Part shown: piece after piece, positions 20,891 through 29,433 of the stretch
Layout: each line of letters starts with the position of its first letter
Numbering within the stretch: the first letter of the stretch is position 1
NCBI RefSeq assembly: GCF_001571145.1
Contig: NZ_BCTF01000014.1
Coordinates: 85,025-149,024 of the forward strand
Direction: 5' to 3'
From: Hydrogenophaga flava NBRC 102514
GTDB lineage: Bacteria; Pseudomonadota; Gammaproteobacteria; Burkholderiales; Burkholderiaceae_C
DNA: 64,000 nt
The notes under the pieces: generated by a model
Told to the model about the DNA's origin: nothing
Database searches by the model: none
What the model saw: only the letters and a program-made list of their open reading frames with translations
Position numbers and translations under genes: made by a program

Positions 20891-21556
20891 ATGTCCATCC
20901 AGAACACCCTGACTCCCACAGCCATCCAGCGGCTGGCCGTTCCTCTGTACGCGGGCGTGCCCAGTGCCAAGGTGCGTTTGATGCAGGAGTACCGCTCGCA
21001 CATCTGTCCCCTGCATGAGGTGATCCACGAAGTTCCGCCCCAGTCCGCGGTGCTGGATGTGGGTTGTGGAAACGGATTGCTGCTGAACCTGCTGGCCCGT
21101 CTCGGCCGGATTCGCCGGGGACATGGGTTCGACGTGGCGGCGCCTGCCGTGGCGGTGGCCAGCCAGGTGGCCAGCGACCATCGGCTCTCCTCGGTGGTCG
21201 CGTTCGAACACCGCACCATCGAACAGGGCATTCCGAACCTGGGACATGAGGTGGTGACGGTCGTCGATGTGCTTCACCACGTGCCTGATCAGCACAAGGC
21301 GGCGTTTGTGGCAGCTCTTTGTGACGTGGTGCCGGCGGGGGGGCGCCTGATCGTCAAGGACATGGTGGTGCGGCCGCGCTGGCGCGCTGCCGCCAACCAG
21401 ATGCACGATCTCGTGATGGCGCGCCAGTGGGTCGAGCATGTCGACTCCGACCAGGTGGAAGCCTGGGCCGTGGGCAACGGCATGCGGGTGAGCCGGCGCG
21501 ACCGCTTCAACACGCTCTGGTACGGGCACTGGCTCCTGGTGCTGGACAAGCCCTGA
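20891..21556 (+). CDS. Class I SAM-dependent methyltransferase
   Basis: 221-residue predicted methyltransferase. Motif I is AVLDVGCGNGLLLNLLARLG (residues ~48-67), followed by GFDVAAPAV and VVTVVDVLHHV (motif IV), with GGRLIVKDM as motif V/VI. It begins 19 bp after the glycosyltransferase and is probably in the same operon, so it may methylate the sugar or lipid handled there. ATG 20891 fits the family; an in-frame upstream extension lies inside the previous gene. Confidence 0.82.
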   Translation: MSIQNTLTPTAIQRLAVPLYAGVPSAKVRLMQEYRSHICPLHEVIHEVPPQSAVLDVGCGNGLLLNLLARLGRIRRGHGFDVAAPAVAVASQVASDHRLSSVVAFEHRTIEQGIPNLGHEVVTVVDVLHHVPDQHKAAFVAALCDVVPAGGRLIVKDMVVRPRWRAAANQMHDLVMARQWVEHVDSDQVEAWAVGNGMRVSRRDRFNTLWYGHWLLVLDKP

Positions 21557-21612
21557 GCCCACCTTCCGCGCAGGCATGGCGCCGCCGGGCCGGCGACGCC
21601 GCATGAGTTGTT

Positions 21613-22083
21613 TTACGCCAGCTCGGCGATCAGTTCGATCTCGACACAGGCACCCAGAGGAATCTGGGCGACGCCGAAGGCACTGCGGGCATGCGCGCCC
21701 ACCTGGGGACCGAACACCTCGCCCAGCAGCTCGCTGCAGCCGTTGGTGACCAGGTGCTGTTCGGTGAAGGTGCCGGTGCTGTTGACCAGGCTCATGACCT
21801 TGACGATGCGCTTGACGTCGTCCAGCGTCTTGCCTACGGCCAGGCAGGCCGCGGCGAGGGTGCCCATGAGGTCGATGGCGATGGCGCGTGCGGCCGCCTT
21901 GCCCTCGTCGGTGGTCATGGTCAGGCCCAGCTGACCCACCCATGGCTTGCCGTCCTTCTTGGCAATGTGGCCGCTGAGGAAGATCAGGTTGCCGGTCTGC
22001 ACGAACGGCACGTAGGCCGCCGCAGGGATGGCCACGGGGGGCAGGGTGATGGCGAGCTGGTTCAGCTTGTCGTAGACGCTCAT
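21613..22083 (-). CDS. RidA/YjgF-family protein
   Basis: Small cytosolic protein (156 aa) of the RidA superfamily, which includes enamine/imine deaminases that detoxify PLP-enzyme by-products. The NLIFLSGHIAKKDGK strand, FGPQVGAHARSAFGVAQIPLGACVEIELIAE end and the Arg of AHARSA (equivalent to RidA Arg105) are visible. It is longer than archetypal RidA, by about 25 residues, as in the Rid-like subgroup with Pfam YjgF_endoribonc. A minus-strand TAGAAT box 40 bp ahead and a CTGGAG ribosome site fit expression from the divergent spacer it shares with the antiporter gene. Confidence 0.9.
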   Translation of the reverse strand: MSVYDKLNQLAITLPPVAIPAAAYVPFVQTGNLIFLSGHIAKKDGKPWVGQLGLTMTTDEGKAAARAIAIDLMGTLAAACLAVGKTLDDVKRIVKVMSLVNSTGTFTEQHLVTNGCSELLGEVFGPQVGAHARSAFGVAQIPLGACVEIELIAELA

Positions 22084-22195
22084 TGAAGGCTCCAGAAGGT
22101 GTGTGTTGGGGTCAGCGGGGCATTCTATCGAGGGGGGTGTCAGCCGTTCTTCAGCCGCTCCGGAAATAATCGAGGGTTACGAGGAGACAAACACC

Positions 22196-23608
22196 ATGAA
22201 ATTACGAACCGCGCGTTGGGTCGCTGCTGCCCTGGCATTGTTGCCGTCGCTGGCGCTGGCAGCCGATATGGACGGCTCGCAGCTGTCGGTGCTGTGGGGC
22301 GTTCCGTTTGCGGGCATCCTGCTCTCTATTGCCATCATTCCGCTGGTGGCCCCGATCTTCTGGCACCACCATTTCGGCAAGGTATCGGCGGCCTGGGCGC
22401 TGGCGTTCCTGCTGCCGTTCGCCCTGGTGTTCGGTTTCGGCGCAGCGGGTGCTGGCGTGGCGCACGCGCTGCTGGCCGAGTACATCCCTTTCATCATCCT
22501 GCTGACTGCCCTGTTCACCGTGGCCGGCGGCATCTACATCAAGGGCAACCTGCACGGCAGTCCCGGGTTGAACACCGGCATCCTTGCCATTGGCGCGGTG
22601 CTGGCGAGCTTCATGGGCACGACGGGCGCCTCGATGCTGCTGATCCGCCCGCTGATCCGCGCCAACGACAACCGCAAGCACGTGGTGCACGTGGTGGTGT
22701 TCTTCATCTTCATCGTCTCGAACGCCGGCGGTTCCCTCACGCCGCTGGGCGATCCGCCGCTGTTCCTGGGCTTCCTCAAGGGTGTCGAGTTCAGCTGGAC
22801 CCTGACCCACATCTTTCCGGAAACGCTGTTCCTGGTCGGCACCCTGCTGGTGCTGTTCTACGCGCTGGACTGGTGGTACTACCACAAGCGGGAAGAGGTC
22901 CGTCCTGCCGATCCGACCCCGGACGACCGCCGATTCGGCTTCGACGGTGGCGTGAACTTCCTGTTGCTGGCCGGTGTGGTCGGCCTGGTGCTGATGAGCG
23001 GTCTGTGGAAGTCCGACGTGGTGTTCGACATCGCGGGTACCGAAGTCGGCCTCCCCGGTATCGTGCGCGACCTGGGACTGATCGCGATCACCGTGGCCTC
23101 GCTGCAGCTCACGCCCGGCAGCGTGCACGCCGACAACCAGTTCAGCTGGGGACCGATGCAGGAGGTGGCCAAGCTGTTCGCCGGCATCTTCCTGACCATC
23201 ATCCCGGTCATCGCCATGCTCAAGGCGGGCGTGGACGGTCCGTTCGGCGCCGTCGTGAGTGCGGTCACCAACCCCGACGGTTCGCCCAACCCGGCCATGT
23301 ACTTCTGGGCCACGGGCCTCCTGAGTTCCTTCCTCGACAACGCGCCCACCTACCTGGTGTTCTTCAACACCGCCGGAGGCGACGCGCAGGTGCTGATGAC
23401 CACGCTGGCGCCGACGCTGGTGGCGATTTCGGCCGGCGCGGTGTTCATGGGCGCCAACAGCTACATCGGCAACGCGCCCAACCTGATGGTCAAGGCCATC
23501 GCCGAAGACCGCGGCGTGAAGATGCCCAGCTTCTTCGGCTACATGGCCTGGTCGGTGGGCATCCTGGTGCCCCTGTTCGCGCTGATGACCTGGCTGTTCT
23601 TCGCGTGA
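22196..23608 (+). CDS. NhaD/CitMHS-type sodium:proton antiporter
   Basis: 470-residue inner-membrane transporter with a cleavable-looking signal (ALLPSLALAAD) and about 12 helices. SNAGGSLTPLGDPPLFLG is the conserved ion-transporter loop of the IT superfamily, and LLSSFLDNAPTYLVFFN is its second-half counterpart. These proteins are annotated as Na+/H+ antiporters or citrate-type carriers. A GAGGAG ribosome site precedes the ATG. The Mrp operon downstream is another Na+/H+ system, so a salt or pH homeostasis role is plausible. Confidence 0.85.
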   Translation: MKLRTARWVAAALALLPSLALAADMDGSQLSVLWGVPFAGILLSIAIIPLVAPIFWHHHFGKVSAAWALAFLLPFALVFGFGAAGAGVAHALLAEYIPFIILLTALFTVAGGIYIKGNLHGSPGLNTGILAIGAVLASFMGTTGASMLLIRPLIRANDNRKHVVHVVVFFIFIVSNAGGSLTPLGDPPLFLGFLKGVEFSWTLTHIFPETLFLVGTLLVLFYALDWWYYHKREEVRPADPTPDDRRFGFDGGVNFLLLAGVVGLVLMSGLWKSDVVFDIAGTEVGLPGIVRDLGLIAITVASLQLTPGSVHADNQFSWGPMQEVAKLFAGIFLTIIPVIAMLKAGVDGPFGAVVSAVTNPDGSPNPAMYFWATGLLSSFLDNAPTYLVFFNTAGGDAQVLMTTLAPTLVAISAGAVFMGANSYIGNAPNLMVKAIAEDRGVKMPSFFGYMAWSVGILVPLFALMTWLFFA

Positions 23609-23627
23609 GCAACGGTACGATGCGCGG

Positions 23628-25016
23628 ATGACCGATGGACTGCTGATCTGGATCTTGGTGGCTCTGGGCGTGGTCAACGCCCTTTGTATGTTGTGGCTGC
23701 TGTTGCGCCAGCCGCCGGTCAACGCCGAGGAGGCGGCGCAACGCGCGCAGCTGCTGGCCGTGCTGCAGCAGCAGGGCCGGGCCACCGAGCAGCGCATCGA
23801 ACGGGTGGAGAGCGAGCTGCGCCGCGAGGTCGGCGACAACGCCCGCACCGGCCGGCTGGAGATCCAGCAATCGCTGGCGACGTTCCAGGACACGCTGGTG
23901 CGCCAGGGCGCAGAAACCACCCGCACGCAGAACGCGCAGATCGACGCTTTCGCGCAGCAACTGGTGCAGCTGCGCGGCACCCTGGGCGACACGCTGACGC
24001 GCCAGCTGCAGGACCTGAGCGAGGCCAATGCGCGCCGCCTGTCCGAGGTGCGAGCGACGCTGGAAACCCAGCTCGCCCAGCTGCAGACCAGCAACGCCGC
24101 CAAGCTCGACGAGATGCGCGCCACGGTGGACGAGAAGCTGCACGCCACGCTGGAGCAGCGCCTTGGCGAGAGCTTCAAGCAGGTGGCCGAGCGGCTGGAA
24201 CAGGTGCACAAAGGCCTGGGCGAGATGCAGACCCTGGCGCAGGGCGTGGGCGACCTCAAGCACCTGCTGAGCAATGTGAAGACCCGCGGCATGTTCGGCG
24301 AGGCGCAGCTGGGCGCGTTGCTGGAGCAGGTGTTCTCGCCCGAGCAGTACGCGGCACAGGTGGCGACGCGGCCGGGCAGCCGCAACATGGTGGACTTCGC
24401 GATCCGCCTGCCCGGGCGCGGTGACGACGGCGCGCCCTGCTGGCTGCCCATCGACGCCAAATTCCCGAACGAAGACTACGAGCGCCTGCTGGACGCGCAA
24501 CAGCGCGCCGACGCCGAGGGCGCCGAACTGGCCGCGCGCGGGCTGGAGCAGCGCATCCGGCTCGAAGCGAAGTCCATCGCCGAGAAGTACCTGGAGCCGC
24601 CGCACACCACCGATTTCGCCATCCTGTTCCTGCCCACCGAGGGCCTGTACGCCGAGGTGCTGCGCAGGCCAGGCCTGATGGAGGCGCTGCAGCGCGATCA
24701 CCGCGTCACGCTCACCGGCCCGACCACACTGATGGCCATGCTCAACGCGCTGCAGATGGGCTTTCGCACGCTGGCGCTGGAAAAGCGCAGCTCCGAGGTC
24801 TGGCAGGTGCTGGGCGCGGTCAAGACCGAGTTCGGCAAGTTCGGTGAGGTGCTGGCCAAGGTGAAGAACCAGACCCAGACCGTGCTCAACACCCTGGACG
24901 CGGCCGAGGTGCGCAGCCGCGCCATGGGTCGCGCGCTCAAGACCGTTGAGGCCCTGCCGCAGGAGCGCGCGCAATCGCTGCTGCCGCTGGACGCCGGCGA
25001 CGGCGATGCGGCTTGA
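23628..25016 (+). CDS. rmuC: DNA recombination protein RmuC
   Basis: Predicted nuclease-related protein that limits inverted-repeat recombination. It has an N-terminal membrane anchor (LLIWILVALGVVNALCMLWLLL), a long coiled coil (residues ~40-215) and the RmuC domain: VKTRGMFGEAQLGALLEQ, LPIDAKFPNEDYERLL (acidic/Lys active-site-like residues) and LFLPTEGLYAEVLR. Its length, 462 aa, is normal. It begins 19 bp after the antiporter. A TACGAT box sits 6 nt before the ATG with no ribosome site. Confidence 0.93.
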   Translation: MTDGLLIWILVALGVVNALCMLWLLLRQPPVNAEEAAQRAQLLAVLQQQGRATEQRIERVESELRREVGDNARTGRLEIQQSLATFQDTLVRQGAETTRTQNAQIDAFAQQLVQLRGTLGDTLTRQLQDLSEANARRLSEVRATLETQLAQLQTSNAAKLDEMRATVDEKLHATLEQRLGESFKQVAERLEQVHKGLGEMQTLAQGVGDLKHLLSNVKTRGMFGEAQLGALLEQVFSPEQYAAQVATRPGSRNMVDFAIRLPGRGDDGAPCWLPIDAKFPNEDYERLLDAQQRADAEGAELAARGLEQRIRLEAKSIAEKYLEPPHTTDFAILFLPTEGLYAEVLRRPGLMEALQRDHRVTLTGPTTLMAMLNALQMGFRTLALEKRSSEVWQVLGAVKTEFGKFGEVLAKVKNQTQTVLNTLDAAEVRSRAMGRALKTVEALPQERAQSLLPLDAGDGDAA

Positions 25017-26189
25017 GGCCCGGCACCCGCACCGCCCTGGTCCGCCTGATCGGCGCGCAGATCTGCGTGCACGCCTGCATGACGGGTTTCCGCATGGCCG
25101 CGCCGCTCATGGCGCTGCGCGAGGGGTACAGCGCCGCCGCGGTGGGTGTGTTGCTGGCCCTGTTCGCGCTGGCCCAGGTGTTCCTGGCCCTGCCTGCGGG
25201 GCGCTACGCCGAGCGCCATGGCCTGCAGCGGCCCTTCGTGCTCGCGAGCGTGGTGGCGACCACCGGGGGGGCTGTGTTCGGTGGCCTGGCCGCACTTCGG
25301 TGTGTTGTGTGCCACGGCGCTGACCAGCGGCGCGGCGGTTTGCCTGGCCATGATCGCGCTGCAGCGCCACGTGGGCCACATGGCGAGCGACGCCACCGAG
25401 CTGCGCCAGGTGTTCAGCTGGGTGGCAGTCGGGCCGTCCATTTCCAATTTCCTCGGGCCTTTTCTCGCGGGGCTGCTGATCGACGCCTCTGGCTTTCGCG
25501 CTGCCTACCTGTTGCTGGCCTTGCTGCCGTCGCTGGCCTGGTGGTGGGTGCGGCGCGTGCCCGACCACCCCGCGCCCGACACGGGTGAAGCGCCGCGCCG
25601 GCAGTCGTCCTGGGACCTGCTGCGGGACCGGCCGTTCCGCCACCTGATGCTGATGAACTGGCTGCTGGCTTCGTGCTGGGACGTGCACACCTTCCTGGTG
25701 CCGGTACTGGGCCACGAGCGCGGGCTCTCGGCCACGGTGATCGGCACCATCCTCGGGGCCTTCGCGCTGGCGGCCACGGCCATCCGCGTCGTCATGCCCT
25801 GGCTCGCGTCGCGGCTGCACGAAGGCACGGTCATCGGTATCGCCATGGTCAGCACGGCCGGGCTGTTCGCTCTCTACCCGCTGGTGCACACCGCCTGGCT
25901 GATGGGGCTGCTGTCGGTGCTGCTGGGCCTGGCCCTGGGCTCGGTGCAGCCCATGGTGATGAGCACCTTGCACCAGATCACCCCGAAACACCGGCACGGC
26001 GAGGCGCTGGGCCTGCGCTCCATGGCCATCAACGGTTCCAGCGTGGTGATGCCGCTGCTGTTCGGGTCGGCGGGGGTGCTGGTGGGCGTGAGCGGCGTGT
26101 TCTGGACGGTGGGCTTCGCGGTGGGGGCTGGGTCCCGGCTGGCGTGGCGCATGCGCCGGTCGGCACCCCCGCCGCAGCGGCTCGACTGA
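25013..26189 (+). pseudogene. MFS transporter, frameshifted in a poly-G tract
   Basis: Reads as a normal 12-helix MFS protein only if the frame changes by one base. The first ~85 residues (TALVRLIGAQICVHACM, GRYAERHGLQRPF = A-motif) are in one frame. From WPHFGVLCATALTSGAAV onward (25285-26189) they continue in the next. The break coincides with seven G at 25265-25271; removing one G restores a continuous protein of about 391 residues. It may be a true pseudogene, a phase-variable gene or a sequencing error. The gene starts with TTG overlapping the rmuC stop. Several MFS features in the second half are intact, which argues for a recent change or an error. Confidence 0.75.
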
Positions 26190-26263
26190 GTCCGGGTATG
26201 TCCCCGGGAACTCGCGGGGCGGGTGGTGCTCCCTAGAATGCGCGCTCACCCGAAGGAAGCACC

Positions 26264-29092
26264 GTGCTCTTGTTGATTGTCTTGCTGCCTCTGCTGCTCG
26301 GGACCGTGTCCACCGCCTGGCTCGGTTCAAAGTCCCGCACTCTCACCGCCCTGGCCGCCGGTCTGGTCACTGCGTCGGCGCTCGCCTTGTTGCTGTCGCT
26401 GGCGCCCCAGGTGTTCGCCGGGCAGACGGTGATGAACGCCTGGCCCTGGGTGCCCGAGATCGGGCTGCAGCTGAGCTTCCGGCTCGACGGCCTGTCGCTG
26501 ATGTTCGCCGGGCTGATCCTGTTCATCGGCCTGTTGATCGTGCTGTACGCGGCTTACTACCTCGCGCCTGAGGACTCGGCTGGCAAGTTCTTCAGCTTCA
26601 TGATGCTGTTCATGGCAGCCATGCTGGGCGTGGTGCTGTCGGACAACCTGCTGCTGCTGGTGGTGTTCTGGGAGCTGACCAGCATCTCGTCCTTCCTGCT
26701 GATCGGCTTCTGGAGCCACCGTGCCGACGCGCGCGCCGGTGCGCGGCAGGCCCTGGCCGTCACGGGTGGTGGCGGGCTGGCCATGCTGGGCGGTTTCGTG
26801 CTGCTGGGGCAGATCGCCGGCACCTACGAACTCAGCGCCATGGCGGCGAACGTGGCGGCCATCCAGGCCGACCCGCGCTTCGTGCCCGCGCTGCTGTTGA
26901 TCCTGCTGGGCGCCTTCACCAAGAGCGCGCAGTTCCCGTTCCACTTCTGGCTGCCCGACGCCATGGCCGCGCCCACACCGGTCTCGGCCTACCTGCACTC
27001 GGCCACCATGGTCAAGGCCGGTGTGTTCCTGCTGATGCGCATGTACCCGGTGCTGGCCGGCACCGGGCATTTCGAGGCCATCGTCAGCGCGGCCGGCCTG
27101 GCCACGGTGCTGTTCGCGGCATTCATCGCGATCTTCAAACACGACCTCAAGGGCTTGCTCGCGTACTCCACCGTCAGCCACCTGGGCCTGATCGTGTTCC
27201 TGATCGGTCTGGGCTCGCCGCTGGCGGCCGTTGCCGCCGTGTTCCACGTGCTCAACCACGCGGCGTTCAAGGCCTCGCTGTTCATGATCGCCGGCATCGT
27301 CGACCACGAGACCCATTCGCGCGACATGCGCCAGCTCGGCGGGCTGTGGAAGTTCATGCCCTGGACGGCCACCTTGTCCATGGTGGCGGCCGCATCCATG
27401 GCCGGCGTGCCGCTGACCAACGGCTTCCTGTCCAAGGAAATGTTCTTCACCGAAGCCGTGGTGGGTATCAGCGGTGTCTACGCCTGGCTGGTGCCCGCGC
27501 TGGTTACGCTGGCGGGTGTGTTCAGCGTGGCCTACTCGCTGCGCTTCGTGCACGACACCTATTTCAACGGCGAACTGGGTGACGTGCCGAACGATCATCC
27601 GCACGAGCCCCCGCTGGGCATGAAGCTGCCGGCCATGCTGCTGGTGACGATCTGCATCGTGGTCGGCCTGCTGCCGGCGCTCACCTTCGGGCCGCTGGTG
27701 CACGTGGCCGCCACGGCGCTGGTTGGGCAGCCGCTGCCCGAGTACCACCTGGCGATCTGGCACGGCTTCAACCTGCCCCTGCTCATGAGCGCCATCGCGC
27801 TGGCGGTGGGCGTGGGCCTGTACCTGTGGCTGGCGAAGGGCAAGCGCCTGCACCGCATCAGCTCCGAAGACTGGTTCGGCGCCGCCACCGGTCGCGCGAT
27901 CTTCGAGTGGCTGATCGACCGCCTGTTCGGCTTCTCGGGCCGGCTGACGGCGCGGCTGGAGACGGGCTCGCTGCAACGCTACGTGGGCTGGCTGCTTCTG
28001 ACGGCGCTGGTGCTGGGCGCATTGCCTTTTGTGGGCAGTGGCATCGGCACCGGGGAGCGCCCGCAGATGCCGGCCACGCCGCTGGCCTGGGCCATGTGGG
28101 CGCTGCTGCTGCTGACCTGCATCGCCATCGTGCGCACGCACCACCAGCGTTTCCAGACCGTGGTGCTGGTGGGCGTGGTCGGCGTGGCGGCCTCGCTCAC
28201 CTTCCTCGGCTTCTCGGCACCCGACCTGGCGCTGACCCAGCTGTCGGTGGACATCGTCTCCACCGTGCTGCTGCTCATGGGCCTGGCCCTGCTGCCGCAG
28301 ACCAGCCCCAAGGAAACGCCGGCCCTGCGCAAGGGCCTGCACGCGCTGCTGGCGCTGGCGGGCGGCGCGGCCATGTCGGTCATCACCTGGCTGGTGCTCA
28401 CGCGCGATCAGGATTCGATCTCGTGGTTCTTCCTGGAACAGTCGCTGCCCAAGGGCGGCGGCTCGAACGTCGTCAACGTGATCCTGGTGGACTTCCGCGG
28501 CTACGACACCATGGGCGAGATCTCGGTGCTGGGCATCGCCGCCATCGGTGTGCTGGCCCTCATGGACGGCCTGCGCACCCGCCGTGCGGGCACCGACCCC
28601 GAGGGCCGCGCCTGGACCTTTGCCCAGCAGCCGCTGCTGCTGCGCGTGGCCGCGTCGGTGGTGCTGCCGCTGGCGCTGGTGTTCAGCCTCTATATCTTCA
28701 TGCGCGGCCACAACCTGCCGGGTGGCGGCTTCATCGCCGGTCTGATCACCGCCGTAGCGCTGGTGCTGCAGTTCATGTCGCTGGGGCAGGCTCGGGCCGA
28801 GCAGTTCCTGCGGGCCGGCGGCGGGCGCCGTTTCGTGCGCTGGATCGGCGCCGGCCTGGGCATTGCCGGCCTCACCGGCGTGGGCGCCTTTGCGCTGGGC
28901 CGCCCCTTCCTGACCAGCGCCTTCGGCCATCCGCATGTGCCGGTGCTGGGCGAGCTGCCGCTGGCCACCGCCGCCATCTTCGACCTCGGCGTTTACCTCA
29001 CCGTGGTCGGCAGCACGCTGCTGACACTCTCGGTCCTGGGCCAGGCCTCGCGCGAGGTGCCCGCCACCGCCACCCAACGGAGGCTCTCATGA
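26264..29092 (+). CDS. mrpA: Mrp-type Na+/H+ antiporter subunit A (fused A+B)
   Basis: Largest subunit of the multisubunit cation/proton antiporter (also MnhA/PhaA). The 942-residue product has the proton-translocating core with helices related to NuoL (FPFHFWLPDAMAAPTPVSAYLHSATM, then the AYSTVSHLGL loop), a central DUF4040-like region (FSAPDLALTQLSVDIVS) and a C-terminal MnhB domain (RGHNLPGGGFIAGL). A separate mrpB is therefore absent, as in many proteobacteria. Translation starts with GTG 26264 behind a GAAGGAAG ribosome site; a TAGAAT box lies at 26234-26239. The six genes A-G follow in order with overlaps. Confidence 0.93.
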   Translation: MLLLIVLLPLLLGTVSTAWLGSKSRTLTALAAGLVTASALALLLSLAPQVFAGQTVMNAWPWVPEIGLQLSFRLDGLSLMFAGLILFIGLLIVLYAAYYLAPEDSAGKFFSFMMLFMAAMLGVVLSDNLLLLVVFWELTSISSFLLIGFWSHRADARAGARQALAVTGGGGLAMLGGFVLLGQIAGTYELSAMAANVAAIQADPRFVPALLLILLGAFTKSAQFPFHFWLPDAMAAPTPVSAYLHSATMVKAGVFLLMRMYPVLAGTGHFEAIVSAAGLATVLFAAFIAIFKHDLKGLLAYSTVSHLGLIVFLIGLGSPLAAVAAVFHVLNHAAFKASLFMIAGIVDHETHSRDMRQLGGLWKFMPWTATLSMVAAASMAGVPLTNGFLSKEMFFTEAVVGISGVYAWLVPALVTLAGVFSVAYSLRFVHDTYFNGELGDVPNDHPHEPPLGMKLPAMLLVTICIVVGLLPALTFGPLVHVAATALVGQPLPEYHLAIWHGFNLPLLMSAIALAVGVGLYLWLAKGKRLHRISSEDWFGAATGRAIFEWLIDRLFGFSGRLTARLETGSLQRYVGWLLLTALVLGALPFVGSGIGTGERPQMPATPLAWAMWALLLLTCIAIVRTHHQRFQTVVLVGVVGVAASLTFLGFSAPDLALTQLSVDIVSTVLLLMGLALLPQTSPKETPALRKGLHALLALAGGAAMSVITWLVLTRDQDSISWFFLEQSLPKGGGSNVVNVILVDFRGYDTMGEISVLGIAAIGVLALMDGLRTRRAGTDPEGRAWTFAQQPLLLRVAASVVLPLALVFSLYIFMRGHNLPGGGFIAGLITAVALVLQFMSLGQARAEQFLRAGGGRRFVRWIGAGLGIAGLTGVGAFALGRPFLTSAFGHPHVPVLGELPLATAAIFDLGVYLTVVGSTLLTLSVLGQASREVPATATQRRLS

Positions 29093-29433
29093 GCATGGAA
29101 TTTCTGCTGGCCACCGGCGTGGGCATGGTCACCGCCACCGGCATCTACCTCATGCTGCGCGGGCGCAGCTTCCCGGTCGTGCTGGGCCTGTCGCTGTTCG
29201 GTTACGCGGTCAACGTGTTCATCTTTCTGATGGGCCGGCTGTGGACCAATTCGGCCCCGGTGCTGGTGGGTGAGGGCCCGGTGGCCGACCCGCTGCCGCA
29301 GGCGCTGGTGCTCACCGCCATCGTGATCGGTTTTGCGACCACCGGCTTCGTGGTGGAACTGGCGCTGCGCAGCCGCCACGAAAGCGGCAGCGACCATGTG
29401 GACGGCCACGAGCCCGGAGGGCCGCGCGCATGA
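29089..29433 (+). CDS. mrpC: Mrp antiporter subunit C
   Basis: 114-residue, three-helix subunit related to NuoK. The signature SFPVVLGLSLFGYAVNVFIF and the late DPLPQALVLTAIVIGFA are characteristic of MnhC/MrpC. The ATG overlaps the mrpA stop by 4 bp (ATGA), indicating coupled translation. The last ~20 residues are a charged His/Gly tail. Confidence 0.94.
   Translation: MSMEFLLATGVGMVTATGIYLMLRGRSFPVVLGLSLFGYAVNVFIFLMGRLWTNSAPVLVGEGPVADPLPQALVLTAIVIGFATTGFVVELALRSRHESGSDHVDGHEPGGPRA

Noticed and set aside
18421..21231. 936-codon minus-strand open frame opposite the UbiA/GT39 genes
   Set aside because: Composition is Gln/His/Arg/Gly-rich as expected from antisense of membrane genes, and it has no start signal.
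26327..29077. 916-codon minus-strand open frame opposite mrpA
   Set aside because: Shadow of the plus-strand antiporter gene; residues are biased to His/Gln/Arg/Gly and no domain is seen.
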